Virus record (IMG/VR): IMGVR_UViG_3300040801_001010
Span: 1-22,709 of that record
Length of the DNA: 22,709 bases
Reading direction: 5' to 3' (one strand)
Origin: a virus
Both the position numbers and the translations under genes were made by a program. Below, one piece after another: positions 1 to 7,234 of this stretch; within the stretch, counting starts at the first letter, position 1, and every line of letters begins with the position of its first letter. The notes beneath the pieces were generated by a model that saw only the letters and a program-made list of their open reading frames with translations, did no database searches and was not told the DNA's origin.

Positions 1-1023
1 AATTACAAAGATATTGATTCTTTGATATGGAAGAAGCAAGTAATAGATAGAGACATTACTCTAAGTGATGAATCCGAGGGGGTTTTTAAAACTTTTATAT
101 GGAAGGTTTCAGGAGAGGATATAGATCGTTATTACACTTTAAAATCTGTTATAGGTTATTTGTTACATTCATATCAAAATGATGCAAAACCAAAAGCTAT
201 TATTTTTAATGATGAAATGATTTCAGAAGACATACCTAACGGTGGTAGTGGTAAGGGTTTAATTCATAAGGCTATTGGGCATATAAAAAACGTTGTTATT
301 GAAGATGGTAAACGTTTTGACCCTAAAGCACAATTCGCATATCAAAAAGTAAACAAAGACACTCAGATTTTTCTAATGGATGATGTATCAAGAAACTTTA
401 ACTTTGAAAGTCTTTTTAGCATTGTTACTGAGGGAATGACCGTGGAGAAAAAAGGTAAGGATTCTTTTCAAATACCATTTAATGAAAGCCCAAAGTTAAG
501 CATTACAACAAATTATACTGTAAAAGGGGAAGGAGCTTCTTTTAATAGAAGGGTTTTTGAAGTTGAGATAGCCAACTTTTTTAATGATAAACACACTCCA
601 GAAGATGAGTTTGGTCATCAATTTTTTAGTGAGTGGGATGAGAAAGAATGGCAAAGGTTTGACAACTTTATGATTAGATGTTTGCAGTACTTTTTAATTA
701 ATGGACTTGTTGAAAGTGATAAAGTTAACTTAGAACTTAGAAAATTAAGAAATAGCGTAGGAACTGAATTTATGGAATTTATGGAACTTTTAGACCTATC
801 AGATTACAGGGTTGGAAGAAAAGAGCTTAGGGATGACTTTAACAAATCATACCCAACCGTGGCAAGATATAACACGCCTCAAAAGTTTAATAAGAAAGTG
901 AAAGATTATTGTAGTCATTTTAAAATAGATTTAGACGAAACTAAATACAACGGTATAGTATCTTTTTATTTTAAAAATGGTGATGTAGTTGAAGAAATAG
1001 AAGATGACGGACTAGATTTTTAA
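1..1023 (+). CDS. SF3 helicase, C-terminal part of a phage primase-helicase (5' end outside window)
   Basis: The reading frame is open to the left edge, so the gene is truncated by the window; an internal TTG at 22 is not a likely start. Numbering from that TTG, the visible part carries a superfamily 3 helicase core: a P-loop GGSGKG (about residues 74-79), a Walker B strand IFLMDDV (116-122), a sensor-like KLSITTNYT ending in Asn (158-166) and an arginine-finger pair NRR (175-177). SF3 helicases of this type are usually the motor half of phage primase-helicases that unwind the fork during replication; the primase part would lie upstream. The P-loop ends Lys-Gly instead of the usual Lys-Ser/Thr. 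The C-terminal ~150 residues look like a DNA-binding extension. It is followed 3 bases later by a second helicase, consistent with a replication operon. Helicase assignment is firm; the primase fusion is inferred. Confidence 0.8.
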   Translation, partial: NYKDIDSLIWKKQVIDRDITLSDESEGVFKTFIWKVSGEDIDRYYTLKSVIGYLLHSYQNDAKPKAIIFNDEMISEDIPNGGSGKGLIHKAIGHIKNVVIEDGKRFDPKAQFAYQKVNKDTQIFLMDDVSRNFNFESLFSIVTEGMTVEKKGKDSFQIPFNESPKLSITTNYTVKGEGASFNRRVFEVEIANFFNDKHTPEDEFGHQFFSEWDEKEWQRFDNFMIRCLQYFLINGLVESDKVNLELRKLRNSVGTEFMEFMELLDLSDYRVGRKELRDDFNKSYPTVARYNTPQKFNKKVKDYCSHFKIDLDETKYNGIVSFYFKNGDVVEEIEDDGLDF

Positions 1024-1026
1024 CAC

Positions 1027-2253
1027 ATGATACAACTAAGACCACACCAAATAAAATACAGTCAAGAATTAGCAGAGGTTGTTAAGCGTTTTAGAATCGG
1101 ATATCTTTTTGGCGAAGTCAGAAGCGGTAAGACACTTACCGCACTTAACACCGCTCAACTACTAAACATTACTAATGTTTTAATCGTTACAAAAAAAAGT
1201 GCAATACCTTCAATACTCAAAGACTATAAGGCTTTCGGATTTACTTACAATTTAGATGCTATTAACTACGAATCATTGCATAAAATTAGCGGTTCTTATG
1301 ACTTAATTGTATATGATGAAAGTCACAGTCTATCTGCATATCCAAAGCCCTCTAATCGCACCAAATTAGCTAAGAAACTATTTTATAACGTCCCTTGTAT
1401 TTTAATGACAGGCACACCAGCCGTCGAATCCGCATCGCAATTTTATCACCAATTTTATGTTAGTGCCTTTAGCCCCTTCAAACAATACACTAACTTTTAC
1501 AAATGGGCTAATGACTTTGTGGATAAAAAGCAAATGAAACTACCAACGCATACGGTTACAGACTACTCAAACGCCAAACTAAATAAAATCACACCAATAT
1601 TAAAGCCGTATATTGTTAAGATGACACAGCGGGACGCAAATTTTGAATCCAAAGTAACCGAGCATTTTATAAAAGTTAAGACCCCTGAAAATTTAGTAAG
1701 GTTGGCTAAACTTTTATTAAAAGATAAAGCGGTAGAGGGTGCATCTGGCTATATCCTAGGAGATGCGCCCGCTAAACTGCAAAGCAAAGTTCATCAACTA
1801 ATAAATGGGCATTGTATCATTGAGACCGCTACTGGTGACAACTTCACTAAGATATTCAGCCACTATAAAGCAACGTTTATAAAGGAGTATTTTGAAAATA
1901 AGAAGATAGTTATCATGTATTTTTACCAGGCAGAATTAGAGATACTTAATAGCGTGTTTGACAATCTTGCAACGGATATAGAAGATTTTAATAATTCAAA
2001 CAAAAATATAGCCGTTCAGCAAGTCGCAACCGAGGGTATGAACCTATCTAAAGCGGATGCGATTGTGTATATGAATCTAGGTTTTAGCGGTGTTGCGTTC
2101 CTTCAATCCAGAGACCGACTAACAATAAAAGGACGTTTAGAAAATAATGTTTATTTTGTTTGCGAGGATTTTGGAATGACTAAGAAGATAGTTGATACCG
2201 TGACCAAAAAGAAGTCTTACAACTCGAAATTATTTATAAAAGATTATGGCTAG
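1027..2253 (+). CDS. SF2 DEAD-like DNA helicase
   Basis: A 408-residue protein with the motifs of superfamily 2 helicases in order: RPHQ near the N-terminus (5-8, Q-motif-like), Walker A GEVRSGKT (29-36), DESH box (97-100), TGTPA motif III (128-132), a motif V-like EGMNLSKAD (336-344) and a motif VI-like QSRDRLTIKGR (360-370). Both RecA-like lobes are therefore present and it appears complete. The arrangement resembles SNF2/DEAD-type phage helicases that act in replication or recombination, remodelling or unwinding DNA with ATP. The start lies 3 bases after the preceding helicase, and its end overlaps the nuclease gene by 8 bases, so the three are probably co-translated. A perfect 9-base match to the DnaA-box consensus lies inside it (complement at 1518-1526) but may be chance. 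Confidence 0.85.
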   Translation: MIQLRPHQIKYSQELAEVVKRFRIGYLFGEVRSGKTLTALNTAQLLNITNVLIVTKKSAIPSILKDYKAFGFTYNLDAINYESLHKISGSYDLIVYDESHSLSAYPKPSNRTKLAKKLFYNVPCILMTGTPAVESASQFYHQFYVSAFSPFKQYTNFYKWANDFVDKKQMKLPTHTVTDYSNAKLNKITPILKPYIVKMTQRDANFESKVTEHFIKVKTPENLVRLAKLLLKDKAVEGASGYILGDAPAKLQSKVHQLINGHCIIETATGDNFTKIFSHYKATFIKEYFENKKIVIMYFYQAELEILNSVFDNLATDIEDFNNSNKNIAVQQVATEGMNLSKADAIVYMNLGFSGVAFLQSRDRLTIKGRLENNVYFVCEDFGMTKKIVDTVTKKKSYNSKLFIKDYG

Positions 2254-2485
2254 TCGTCAACAAACACGTCTTATAAAGCAATGGCAGTCTAAAGGATATT
2301 TTGTTGTAAATTTAGTTAAAATAACCCCCAGCGGATTGCCTGACTTAATTGCAATTAAACCTGATGAGGTTATATTTATCGAATCAAAAGAAAAGTGGGA
2401 TAGACTAAGCGCACTTCAAAAGGTAAAAATAAAAATGCTCAAACAATTAGGCTTTACGGTCTATGTAAATGAAGAAAAAAAATGA
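2246..2485 (+). CDS. VRR-NUC domain nuclease
   Basis: A 79-residue protein made almost entirely of a VRR-NUC fold (PD-(D/E)XK superfamily). Visible elements are the G-L-P-D-L-I stretch with Asp33, the I-E-S-K strand giving the Glu46-x-Lys48 pair, and the L-S-A-L-Q segment (Gln58) followed by a helix and the closing strand G-F-T-V-Y-V. Stand-alone VRR-NUC proteins of this size are common beside phage helicases, where they are thought to cut branched or structured DNA during replication and recombination. The ATG overlaps the end of the SF2 helicase by 8 bases and its stop overlaps the next ATG (ATGA), which points to translational coupling and to a joint role with the helicase. Family call confident; the actual DNA substrate is unknown. 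Confidence 0.85.
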   Translation: MASRQQTRLIKQWQSKGYFVVNLVKITPSGLPDLIAIKPDEVIFIESKEKWDRLSALQKVKIKMLKQLGFTVYVNEEKK

Positions 2486-2691
2486 TAAAATTAGACCCAA
2501 ATATCATACAAATAGGCAAGAAAGGTGATCCGTTTAAAGTTATTGCCGTTTCTAAAGGTGAAAATGAAAAGTGGATAAACGGCACTCTTAAATTCAACTA
2601 TACCGTACTTATACGATACGTAGGCACAAACAACTACAAAACCTTATATTTTAACCATAATGACGAAATTTATGACCCTCGATCAACTTAA
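2482..2691 (+). CDS. Small hypothetical protein
   Basis: A 69-residue protein that I do not recognise. Alternating hydrophobic and polar residues suggest a small all-beta fold (segments F-K-V-I-A-V, Y-T-V-L-I-R-Y-V and T-L-Y-F); there are no cysteines, membrane segments or known motifs. The start ATG overlaps the stop of the nuclease gene (ATGA), and its 3' end overlaps the next gene by 32 bases, so it is a link in the replication operon and is probably expressed with it. An accessory role in DNA metabolism is a guess from position only. Confidence 0.6.
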   Translation: MIKLDPNIIQIGKKGDPFKVIAVSKGENEKWINGTLKFNYTVLIRYVGTNNYKTLYFNHNDEIYDPRST

Positions 2692-3094
2692 AAGCATATT
2701 TGACGAAGCGTATGGCTTTGATATAGCTAGAAAGACACGTAAAAGAAATTACGCTTATGCACGTAAAAATTACGTCTATACCGCCTATAAATTGCACTTC
2801 ACTCTAGCATATATTGGCACAACGCTAAAGTGCAATCACGATTTGGTTCACTACCACGTCAATACCATACATTCTATAAATGACTATGATAAGCTAATTT
2901 TTAATAAAATAGTTCAAAAATACGATTTAGGATTGGAGACTTATGAAATGAAAAAATATACGTATATTGGTAATTTTCCTGAACTAGAGCAATTGACCCC
3001 TGAACAAATTGAACACTTTAGAGAGACTAGAGTAAAACCATATATTTTAATGTTAAAACATCATGAAAAAACCAATACACCTACTGCAAGATAG
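2660..3094 (+). CDS. Small protein with a DnaA domain IV-like DNA-binding region
   Basis: A 144-residue protein. Residues about 24-73 resemble the C-terminal DNA-binding domain of DnaA: a basic helix K-T-R-K-R followed by A-R-K-N-Y-V-Y-T-A-Y-K-L, then L-A-Y-I-G-T-T-L, then N-H-D-L-V-H-Y-H-V-N-T-I, which parallels the DnaA signature (Asp-His-Ser/Thr-Thr-Val-x-His-Ala). No AAA+ ATPase region is present. In DnaA this domain binds DnaA boxes by a helix-turn-helix; here the protein could mark the phage origin or regulate transcription. An in-frame ATG at 2672 would shorten it by four residues; the first ATG gives a 32-base overlap with the gene before. The C-terminal ~45 residues are charged and unassigned. 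The resemblance is by eye, without a profile search. Confidence 0.6.
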   Translation: MTKFMTLDQLKSIFDEAYGFDIARKTRKRNYAYARKNYVYTAYKLHFTLAYIGTTLKCNHDLVHYHVNTIHSINDYDKLIFNKIVQKYDLGLETYEMKKYTYIGNFPELEQLTPEQIEHFRETRVKPYILMLKHHEKTNTPTAR

Positions 3095-3305
3095 ACTATT
3101 AGAAATTACTGAAAGTCTAAGGGATGCTTTGAATAATGAATTAGATGCCGAATCTATAAATCAATTAGCAAACCACTACAATAGCTACTACGTTGCTTTA
3201 CAATTGTTAGACCTACATACTGAAATTGACTATTATTTTGACACATTGCACATAACACCTAAAGGCAATATCAGTTATTTTAAAGAAAAAATCAAAAATA
3301 ATTGA
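3063..3305 (+). CDS. Small hypothetical protein, helical
   Basis: An 80-residue, acidic, predominantly helical protein with no motif I recognise. The first half is a leucine- and glutamate-rich amphipathic helix (about residues 8-40), the middle is tyrosine-rich, and the end is lysine-rich. It overlaps the DnaA-like gene by 32 bases, so it is the last gene of the left cluster; the next start is 67 bases away and has its own promoter. Function unknown; position suggests a small accessory protein of the replication cluster. Confidence 0.55.
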   Translation: MKKPIHLLQDRLLEITESLRDALNNELDAESINQLANHYNSYYVALQLLDLHTEIDYYFDTLHITPKGNISYFKEKIKNN

Positions 3306-3314
3306 AATTTATAG

Positions 3315-3344
3315 TTGTTTATTTCAAAAATCTTTGTATATTTG
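3315..3344 (+). promoter_or_regulatory. Bacteroidetes-type sigma factor promoter
   Basis: TTG at 3315-3317 (-33 element) and TATATTTG at 3337-3344 (-7 element, consensus TAnnTTTG) are separated by 19 bases, inside the known range for the primary sigma factor of Bacteroidota. It lies in a 67-base gap and would start transcription about 20 bases before the ATG at 3373. It is the clearest promoter in the window. Confidence 0.65.
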
Positions 3345-3372
3345 TAGGGTAATAAATTAACAACTAGAAATT

Positions 3373-3747
3373 ATGAAAATCAACAAAGACAACTTTTTTA
3401 TAAAAACAAACGGTAGATTTATAGAGTGTGAAATACCAAGTAGACCAGCCGACTATATTTCAAAAACACCTTGGGGAGATGTCAGTTCTGTTTACTACTA
3501 CACAAACGAGGGTGTGATTAGAGTTTCAGACCACTGGGGAGGGGTTGCATCTTGTCAATGGAATCTAAACACCGTTAATACATTTAGATTTGATAAATGT
3601 AGAAAAACAGAGTTAAAAGCAGGGTATATATCTTTTAAAGAATTAGAGGAAAATTACAATCTTGGACAGGATTTGTTAATAGCTGTTTCAAAAAATGACA
3701 AAGTAAAAGCGGACGAAATTAGAGAGCAGCTAAAAAATAAATTTTAA
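3373..3747 (+). CDS. Hypothetical phage protein with R-V-S-D-H-W-G motif
   Basis: A 124-residue soluble protein rich in aromatic residues. The middle has an antiparallel-strand look, with V-Y-Y-Y-T-N-E-G-V-I-R-V-S-D-H-W-G-G-V followed by C-Q-W-N-L-N; the C-terminal third is helical and charged. I have an impression of similar H-W-G proteins in other flavobacterial mobile elements but cannot name a family or function. It stands first after a good promoter (TATATTTG at 3337-3344) and two bases before the next gene, so this pair probably forms the start of a separately expressed unit. No signal peptide or membrane helix. Confidence 0.6.
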   Translation: MKINKDNFFIKTNGRFIECEIPSRPADYISKTPWGDVSSVYYYTNEGVIRVSDHWGGVASCQWNLNTVNTFRFDKCRKTELKAGYISFKELEENYNLGQDLLIAVSKNDKVKADEIREQLKNKF

Positions 3748-3749
3748 TT

Positions 3750-3986
3750 ATGAAACCACACGAAAAAGCAGAAGAGCTGACAAAAAAGTTCGGTATTAAA
3801 GCACTGGAGATTCTTGAAAATACATTCGAGGTCTGGAATATCAAAAGAGATATAGAAATTGAAAGAATCAATAATGGTGATGAAAATCTTCGAGGCTTGA
3901 AAATTTGCAACTGCACCTTAAGCTATTGGACGAAAGTAAAAAACCTAATACAAAATGAAGAAATTAATAAACATGGTCGAGCTTAG
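3750..3986 (+). CDS. Small hypothetical protein
   Basis: A 78-residue protein, helical and charged, that I cannot assign. It starts 2 bases after the preceding stop and shares the promoter at 3315-3344. The pattern K-A-L-E-I-L-E-N-T-F-E-V-W-N followed by a charged helix and a short C-N-C-T-L-S-Y-W segment is visible. Its 3' end overlaps a very small ORF by 32 bases. The reverse strand of the same region is also open for 65 codons but has no supporting features. Confidence 0.55.
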   Translation: MKPHEKAEELTKKFGIKALEILENTFEVWNIKRDIEIERINNGDENLRGLKICNCTLSYWTKVKNLIQNEEINKHGRA

Positions 3987-4128
3987 TCGACTACTAGCAA
4001 ACAACGATACAAGTATATCCGCTAACCGCATACCTAAAAAATACCAAGCAAAAGTAGATAGTCTAATCAATAAAATCAATGAATGGTATGAATCTAACAA
4101 TCACAATACCCAAAAATTGGAATCCTAA
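3955..4128 (+). CDS. Very small hypothetical ORF (57 aa)
   Basis: A short frame from ATG 3955 (or in-frame ATG 3973) to TAA 4126-4128. The product starts M-K-K-L-I-N-M-V-E-L-S-R-L-L-A-N and has a lysine-rich helical second half with N-E-W-Y-E. The ATG at 3955 overlaps the preceding gene by 32 bases, the same overlap length as three other gene pairs here, which favours it being real. No function can be suggested. Confidence 0.4.
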   Translation: MKKLINMVELSRLLANNDTSISANRIPKKYQAKVDSLINKINEWYESNNHNTQKLES

Positions 4129-4195
4129 CAATCCAAAGCATTTTAATAATTGGATTGAAAAAATTTATAAACAGTATAGAAAATCAAAAAAATAA
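4079..4195 (+). CDS. Very small hypothetical ORF (38 aa)
   Basis: A 38-codon frame from ATG 4079 (or ATG 4088, 35 codons) to TAA 4193-4195. The product contains the tryptophan-rich stretch P-K-N-W-N-P-N-N-P followed by an amphipathic basic helix W-I-E-K-I-Y-K-Q-Y-R-K. It overlaps the 57-aa ORF and ends 45 bases before the terminator hairpin. Too short for coding statistics; tentative. Confidence 0.3.
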   Translation: MNGMNLTITIPKNWNPNNPKHFNNWIEKIYKQYRKSKK

Positions 4196-4240
4196 GTGTA
4201 TATTGCAATAAGTTTTTTCATAAGGTTAGTTAATTTTTAA

Positions 4241-4274
4241 AAGGTGAACAATCTTATGACGTTCACCTTTTTTT
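4241..4274 (+). terminator. Strong intrinsic terminator-like hairpin just before the terminase genes
   Basis: A perfect 9-bp stem AAGGTGAAC (4241-4249) / GTTCACCTT (4261-4269) with an 11-base loop runs into T-run 4268-4274. It lies only 12 bases before the terminase small-subunit ATG. It would end the early transcript from the left, yet leaves no room for a promoter before the terminase, so read-through or antitermination is implied. Confidence 0.8.
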
Positions 4275-4286
4275 ATCTAAAAAACA

Positions 4287-4697
4287 ATGGCATACTCAAA
4301 AGAGCAAATTGATACTATCTTTAATATAATTTGTCAAAGAATTATAAATGGGGAGTCGGTAAAGTCTATTTTAAGAGATAAAGATATGCCATCTACTCAA
4401 ACTTTTTGGGATTGGTTAAAAAATGATAAAATAAAATCAAACCAATACGCACGCGCAAAAGAGATAATGGCAGAACGTATTTTTGAGGATATTATACTAA
4501 TTGCAGACGGTACGGATGATGATATATATGTTGATGAGAATGGTATTGAGCAAACAAATCATAATGTTATTCAAAGGGATAGGCTAAGAATAGACGCTCG
4601 TAAATGGAATTTGTCTCGTATGTTTCCAAAAAAATACGGTGAAAAAATTGATATGACTTCGGGAGGTGAAAAGATTAGTATTAATTTCAAAGATTAA
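4287..4697 (+). CDS. terS: Terminase small subunit
   Basis: A 136-residue protein with the layout of DNA-recognising terminase small subunits: an N-terminal helix-turn-helix region (I-I-N-G-E-S-V-K-S-I-L-R-D followed by T-F-W-D-W-L), the Y-A-R-A-K-E-I-M-A-E-R motif (54-64), an acidic I-A-D-G-T-D-D-D segment, then R-D-R-L-R-I-D-A-R-K-W and F-P-K-K-Y-G-E-K near the C-terminus. TerS binds the packaging site and delivers DNA to the large subunit. Its stop is immediately followed by the ATG of the large subunit, the usual pairing. The start ATG is preceded by an A-rich leader and no Shine-Dalgarno; a strong terminator-like hairpin ends 12 bases upstream. Confidence 0.88.
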   Translation: MAYSKEQIDTIFNIICQRIINGESVKSILRDKDMPSTQTFWDWLKNDKIKSNQYARAKEIMAERIFEDIILIADGTDDDIYVDENGIEQTNHNVIQRDRLRIDARKWNLSRMFPKKYGEKIDMTSGGEKISINFKD

Positions 4698-5954
4698 ATG
4701 GACATTGAAATTACCAAGCCTAACTTAACCTCATACCAAAAGGATTTTCTTTATAATAATTCACGCTTTACAATCACTGAGGCTTCTACTAAAGTAGGAA
4801 AGACGTTTTCCCATATTTGGTGGATATTTGAAAGAGCGCACGAGAGTTGGAATAAAGAAGGGTATAACCATTGGTGGGTTGCGCCCGTTTACTCTCAAAC
4901 AAAAATAGCTTTCAAAAGATTACGGACAAAATTAGGACCTACAGGGGTTTATAAAATAAATGAATCTAATCTTACAATCACTTGCCCTAATGGTTCAGTA
5001 ATACATTTCAAATCCGCAGATAAACCCGACAATCTTTTTGGTGAGGATGTTTATTCTATCGTTTTTGACGAAGCACCGAGAGCAAAAGTCGACGCTTTCT
5101 ATGCGCTGAGGTCGACAATTACAGCCACTAAAGGTGAGATGAAATTAATAGGTAATTTCGGAGGTTTGGCTAATTGGATGCATCAATTAAAAGACAAAGC
5201 TAAGACCGACAAAGAGTATGCTTATTTCAAGATAACAGCATGGGACGCAGTTAATGAGGGGATATTAGACGAATCTGAAATAATACAAGCGCAGAAAGAT
5301 TTACCAACTAAAATATTCAAACAATTGTACCTAGCAGAACAAGAGGAGAGCGATAGCCAGTTGTGTAGCTATGAAAAAATAAAAGACCTTTGGACGAATT
5401 CCTTTGTTCCAAAAGGCGAGATGTATCTTAGCTGCGATATAGCTATGTTAGGAAGTGATAAGTTTGTAATATTTGTTTGGTGTGGGTTAAGGATAGTCGA
5501 CTATCTAATCAAAGACAAAACAGACGGAAAAGAGATTGAGAATATAATTAAAAGCGTAGCCGAAAAATACAATATCCCAAGGTCGCATATAGTATACGAT
5601 GCCGATGGTGTGGGTGGGTACTTGTCTAGTTATCTTGAAGGTGCTATTGCTTTTCATAACGGATCTAAGGCTAAGAATGGTAATTACAAAAATTTGAAAA
5701 ACGAGTGCGGTTATAAATTAGCTGAAAAGATAAACGCTAATCAGATTTACATAAATTGCGATATCCAAAAAGAATTAGTCATAAAAGAATTAGAGTGTTT
5801 GCAGTCGGATATGTTAGACAACGAGGGCAAAATACAGTTGATGTCAAAGAAAAAAATAAAAGAGATTATAAGTCATAGTCCCGATATATTAGATGCTTTA
5901 CTTTTAAGAATGTATTTCGAATTAGTACCAAACGCAGAGTTATGTTTAGCCTAG
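4698..5954 (+). CDS. terL: Terminase large subunit (ATPase-nuclease)
   Basis: A 418-residue packaging motor. The N-terminal ATPase shows a Walker A E-A-S-T-K-V-G-K-T (28-36), Walker B S-I-V-F-D-E-A (120-126) and a coupling motif I-G-N-F-G-G (151-156). The C-terminal RNase H-like nuclease shows acidic residues at Y-L-S-C-D-I-A (Asp247), I-V-Y-D-A-D-G-V-G (Asp301/Asp303) and S-P-D-I-L-D-A (Asp396/Asp399), typical of TerL. It cuts concatemers and pumps DNA into proheads through the portal. The gene abuts terS without a gap and overlaps the next by 13 bases. Unusually, the portal gene lies more than 10 kb downstream and not next to it. Confidence 0.93.
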   Translation: MDIEITKPNLTSYQKDFLYNNSRFTITEASTKVGKTFSHIWWIFERAHESWNKEGYNHWWVAPVYSQTKIAFKRLRTKLGPTGVYKINESNLTITCPNGSVIHFKSADKPDNLFGEDVYSIVFDEAPRAKVDAFYALRSTITATKGEMKLIGNFGGLANWMHQLKDKAKTDKEYAYFKITAWDAVNEGILDESEIIQAQKDLPTKIFKQLYLAEQEESDSQLCSYEKIKDLWTNSFVPKGEMYLSCDIAMLGSDKFVIFVWCGLRIVDYLIKDKTDGKEIENIIKSVAEKYNIPRSHIVYDADGVGGYLSSYLEGAIAFHNGSKAKNGNYKNLKNECGYKLAEKINANQIYINCDIQKELVIKELECLQSDMLDNEGKIQLMSKKKIKEIISHSPDILDALLLRMYFELVPNAELCLA

Positions 5955-6388
5955 AAAATTTAAAAGCAGGGGATTTTATAGATGTTGAAAATTATTATTT
6001 TCAAATGGTCAAACATACTGATACACCAGACGTTGAGACAGCAACAAAGTTTTATAAAATCTTAGTAGGTGGGCTTCCAAAAAGAGAAAAAGATTATCTT
6101 AAAATATTAGAGGAATTTCAAAAGCAACTACTAGAAATAAAGGAAACTTATATTTGGATATACAACCCTCCTCAATTGCCTAGCAGTACCGAACAGCATA
6201 ACCCTAGTCCATCAGATAGTCTTAAACAGGAATTTGCAGAAGATTATGGCGGTTATATCGAAATAATTTATTTACTTTGTAGCGCTAACTTGTTGAATGT
6301 AAACAAGGTTTTGAAAATGAAAGCTAAAGACTTTCTATTTTGGGGCGAGTATGCGGTACGTAAACGACTAATTGAATCTGTAAAATGA
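5942..6388 (+). CDS. Hypothetical phage protein, possibly tail assembly
   Basis: A 148-residue protein in two parts: an N-terminal segment (about 1-70) and a C-terminal helical segment (about 95-148) ending K-M-K-A-K-D-F-L-F-W-G-E-Y-A-V-R-K-R, joined by a Ser/Pro-rich linker (L-P-S-S-T-E-Q, P-S-P-S-D-S). The alpha-helical C-terminal part recalls phage tail assembly chaperones, but I could not confirm this. It overlaps terL by 13 bases and the next gene by 4 (ATGA), placing it at the head of a run of small virion-completion genes. No frameshift signal typical of chaperone G/GT pairs was seen. Function uncertain. Confidence 0.6.
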   Translation: MFSLENLKAGDFIDVENYYFQMVKHTDTPDVETATKFYKILVGGLPKREKDYLKILEEFQKQLLEIKETYIWIYNPPQLPSSTEQHNPSPSDSLKQEFAEDYGGYIEIIYLLCSANLLNVNKVLKMKAKDFLFWGEYAVRKRLIESVK

Positions 6389-6837
6389 TAGCTAAAATAA
6401 CAAATTATATAATAAATAGGTTCAATGCCGATGGTATGGTAAATACTATAACGCTAAGGGATGAAGATGTTATTGATATTGAAAAGGAAAATATATATCC
6501 TTTAGTAGCTATACAGATACTACCGAGGTCAGAAGATGCGGAGAATGATTTGTATGTTTACAACTACCGTATCCACATTTTACAACAAAGAGATACTAGA
6601 AAAGAGATACAACCCTCTAAGTTAATGAAAGATACCAACTATCTTGACAACTTAGCGGAGTGCGAGAGTATAGCTAATGCTTTTATTAACCACATCGAAC
6701 GTTTTGAGATTGATGAAAATATCAATATTGATACGTTGACATCTTTAGCCCCTCTGTATGACTATGCGGGTGCTAGTTTAGACGGGTGGAATTTTGATAT
6801 TGGATTAAGTTATCCTAATACTGGGTGTTGTGAATAG
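6385..6837 (+). CDS. Probable tail-completion or tail-terminator-like protein
   Basis: A 150-residue alpha/beta protein. The N-terminus has a helix (N-Y-I-I-N-R-F-N) and strand (Y-P-L-V-A-I-Q-I-L-P, 39-48), then Y-V-Y-N-Y-R-I-H-I-L, and near the end the segment L-D-G-W-N-F-D-I-G-L-S-Y-P-N (132-145). This helix-strand-helix-strand layout with a closing W-x-F-D-I strand resembles siphophage tail terminator / minor tail proteins that cap the tail tube. It sits among gp10-like proteins, which usually neighbour tail terminators in head-tail joining clusters. It overlaps both neighbours (4 and 8 bases). Assignment is by fold impression and context. Confidence 0.5.
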   Translation: MIAKITNYIINRFNADGMVNTITLRDEDVIDIEKENIYPLVAIQILPRSEDAENDLYVYNYRIHILQQRDTRKEIQPSKLMKDTNYLDNLAECESIANAFINHIERFEIDENINIDTLTSLAPLYDYAGASLDGWNFDIGLSYPNTGCCE

Positions 6838-7234
6838 GTTGGACGTATTAGCAGATAAGCCTTTAATGGCGATTTGCCGTGAGATTGTAAGCAAGTCTAA
6901 AGCATCAGCTAAAGTTGATACTGGACGCCTAAAAAGGTCTATATCTTATGTCATAGACTTGCAAGGTGTGCCAACTTTTACAGAAGTATTTTACGGGCAG
7001 TTTTTAGAAAATTCAGACCTTGAAGAAAATATAAAAGCAATGATGCCGAGTGATGTCGCTTGGAAACTAATATACACCGATGACAATGGTCAGCCGTTCC
7101 AAGTTATAAGAGCAACAGCATCAGGACGTATTGCAACGACAAAAGCAACTAAGGCAACGACTAGGAATAGCTTAGGAATTGCAGGAATTAGAAACTTTTT
7201 AAAAAGGATAAGCGATGGCAAAAAGGAGGACTAA
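6830..7234 (+). CDS. HK97-gp10-like head-tail joining / tail protein (copy 1)
   Basis: A 134-residue protein whose N-terminal region A-S-A-K-V-D-T-G-R-L-K-R-S-I-S-Y (about 26-41) matches the hallmark of HK97 gp10-like tail-completion proteins (a helix followed by Asp-Thr-Gly-x-Leu-x-x-Ser-Ile). The C-terminal half is Thr/Ala-rich with a run A-T-T-K-A-T-K-A-T-T-R, less typical. The GTG start at 6830 gives an 8-base overlap with the preceding gene; an in-frame ATG at 6866 is the alternative and would drop 12 residues. The next gene carries a second, diverged version of the same motif. These proteins act at the junction between head and tail. Confidence 0.6.
   Translation: MNRLDVLADKPLMAICREIVSKSKASAKVDTGRLKRSISYVIDLQGVPTFTEVFYGQFLENSDLEENIKAMMPSDVAWKLIYTDDNGQPFQVIRATASGRIATTKATKATTRNSLGIAGIRNFLKRISDGKKED

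Noticed and set aside
1518-1526. DnaA box as a phage origin
   Set aside because: A single perfect 9-base match inside a helicase gene, without a cluster or AT-rich unwinding element, is compatible with chance.
4196-4240. Promoter before the terminase (TATATTGC at 4199-4206)
   Set aside because: The element deviates from TAnnTTTG, no TTG lies at the right distance upstream, and the strong hairpin follows.
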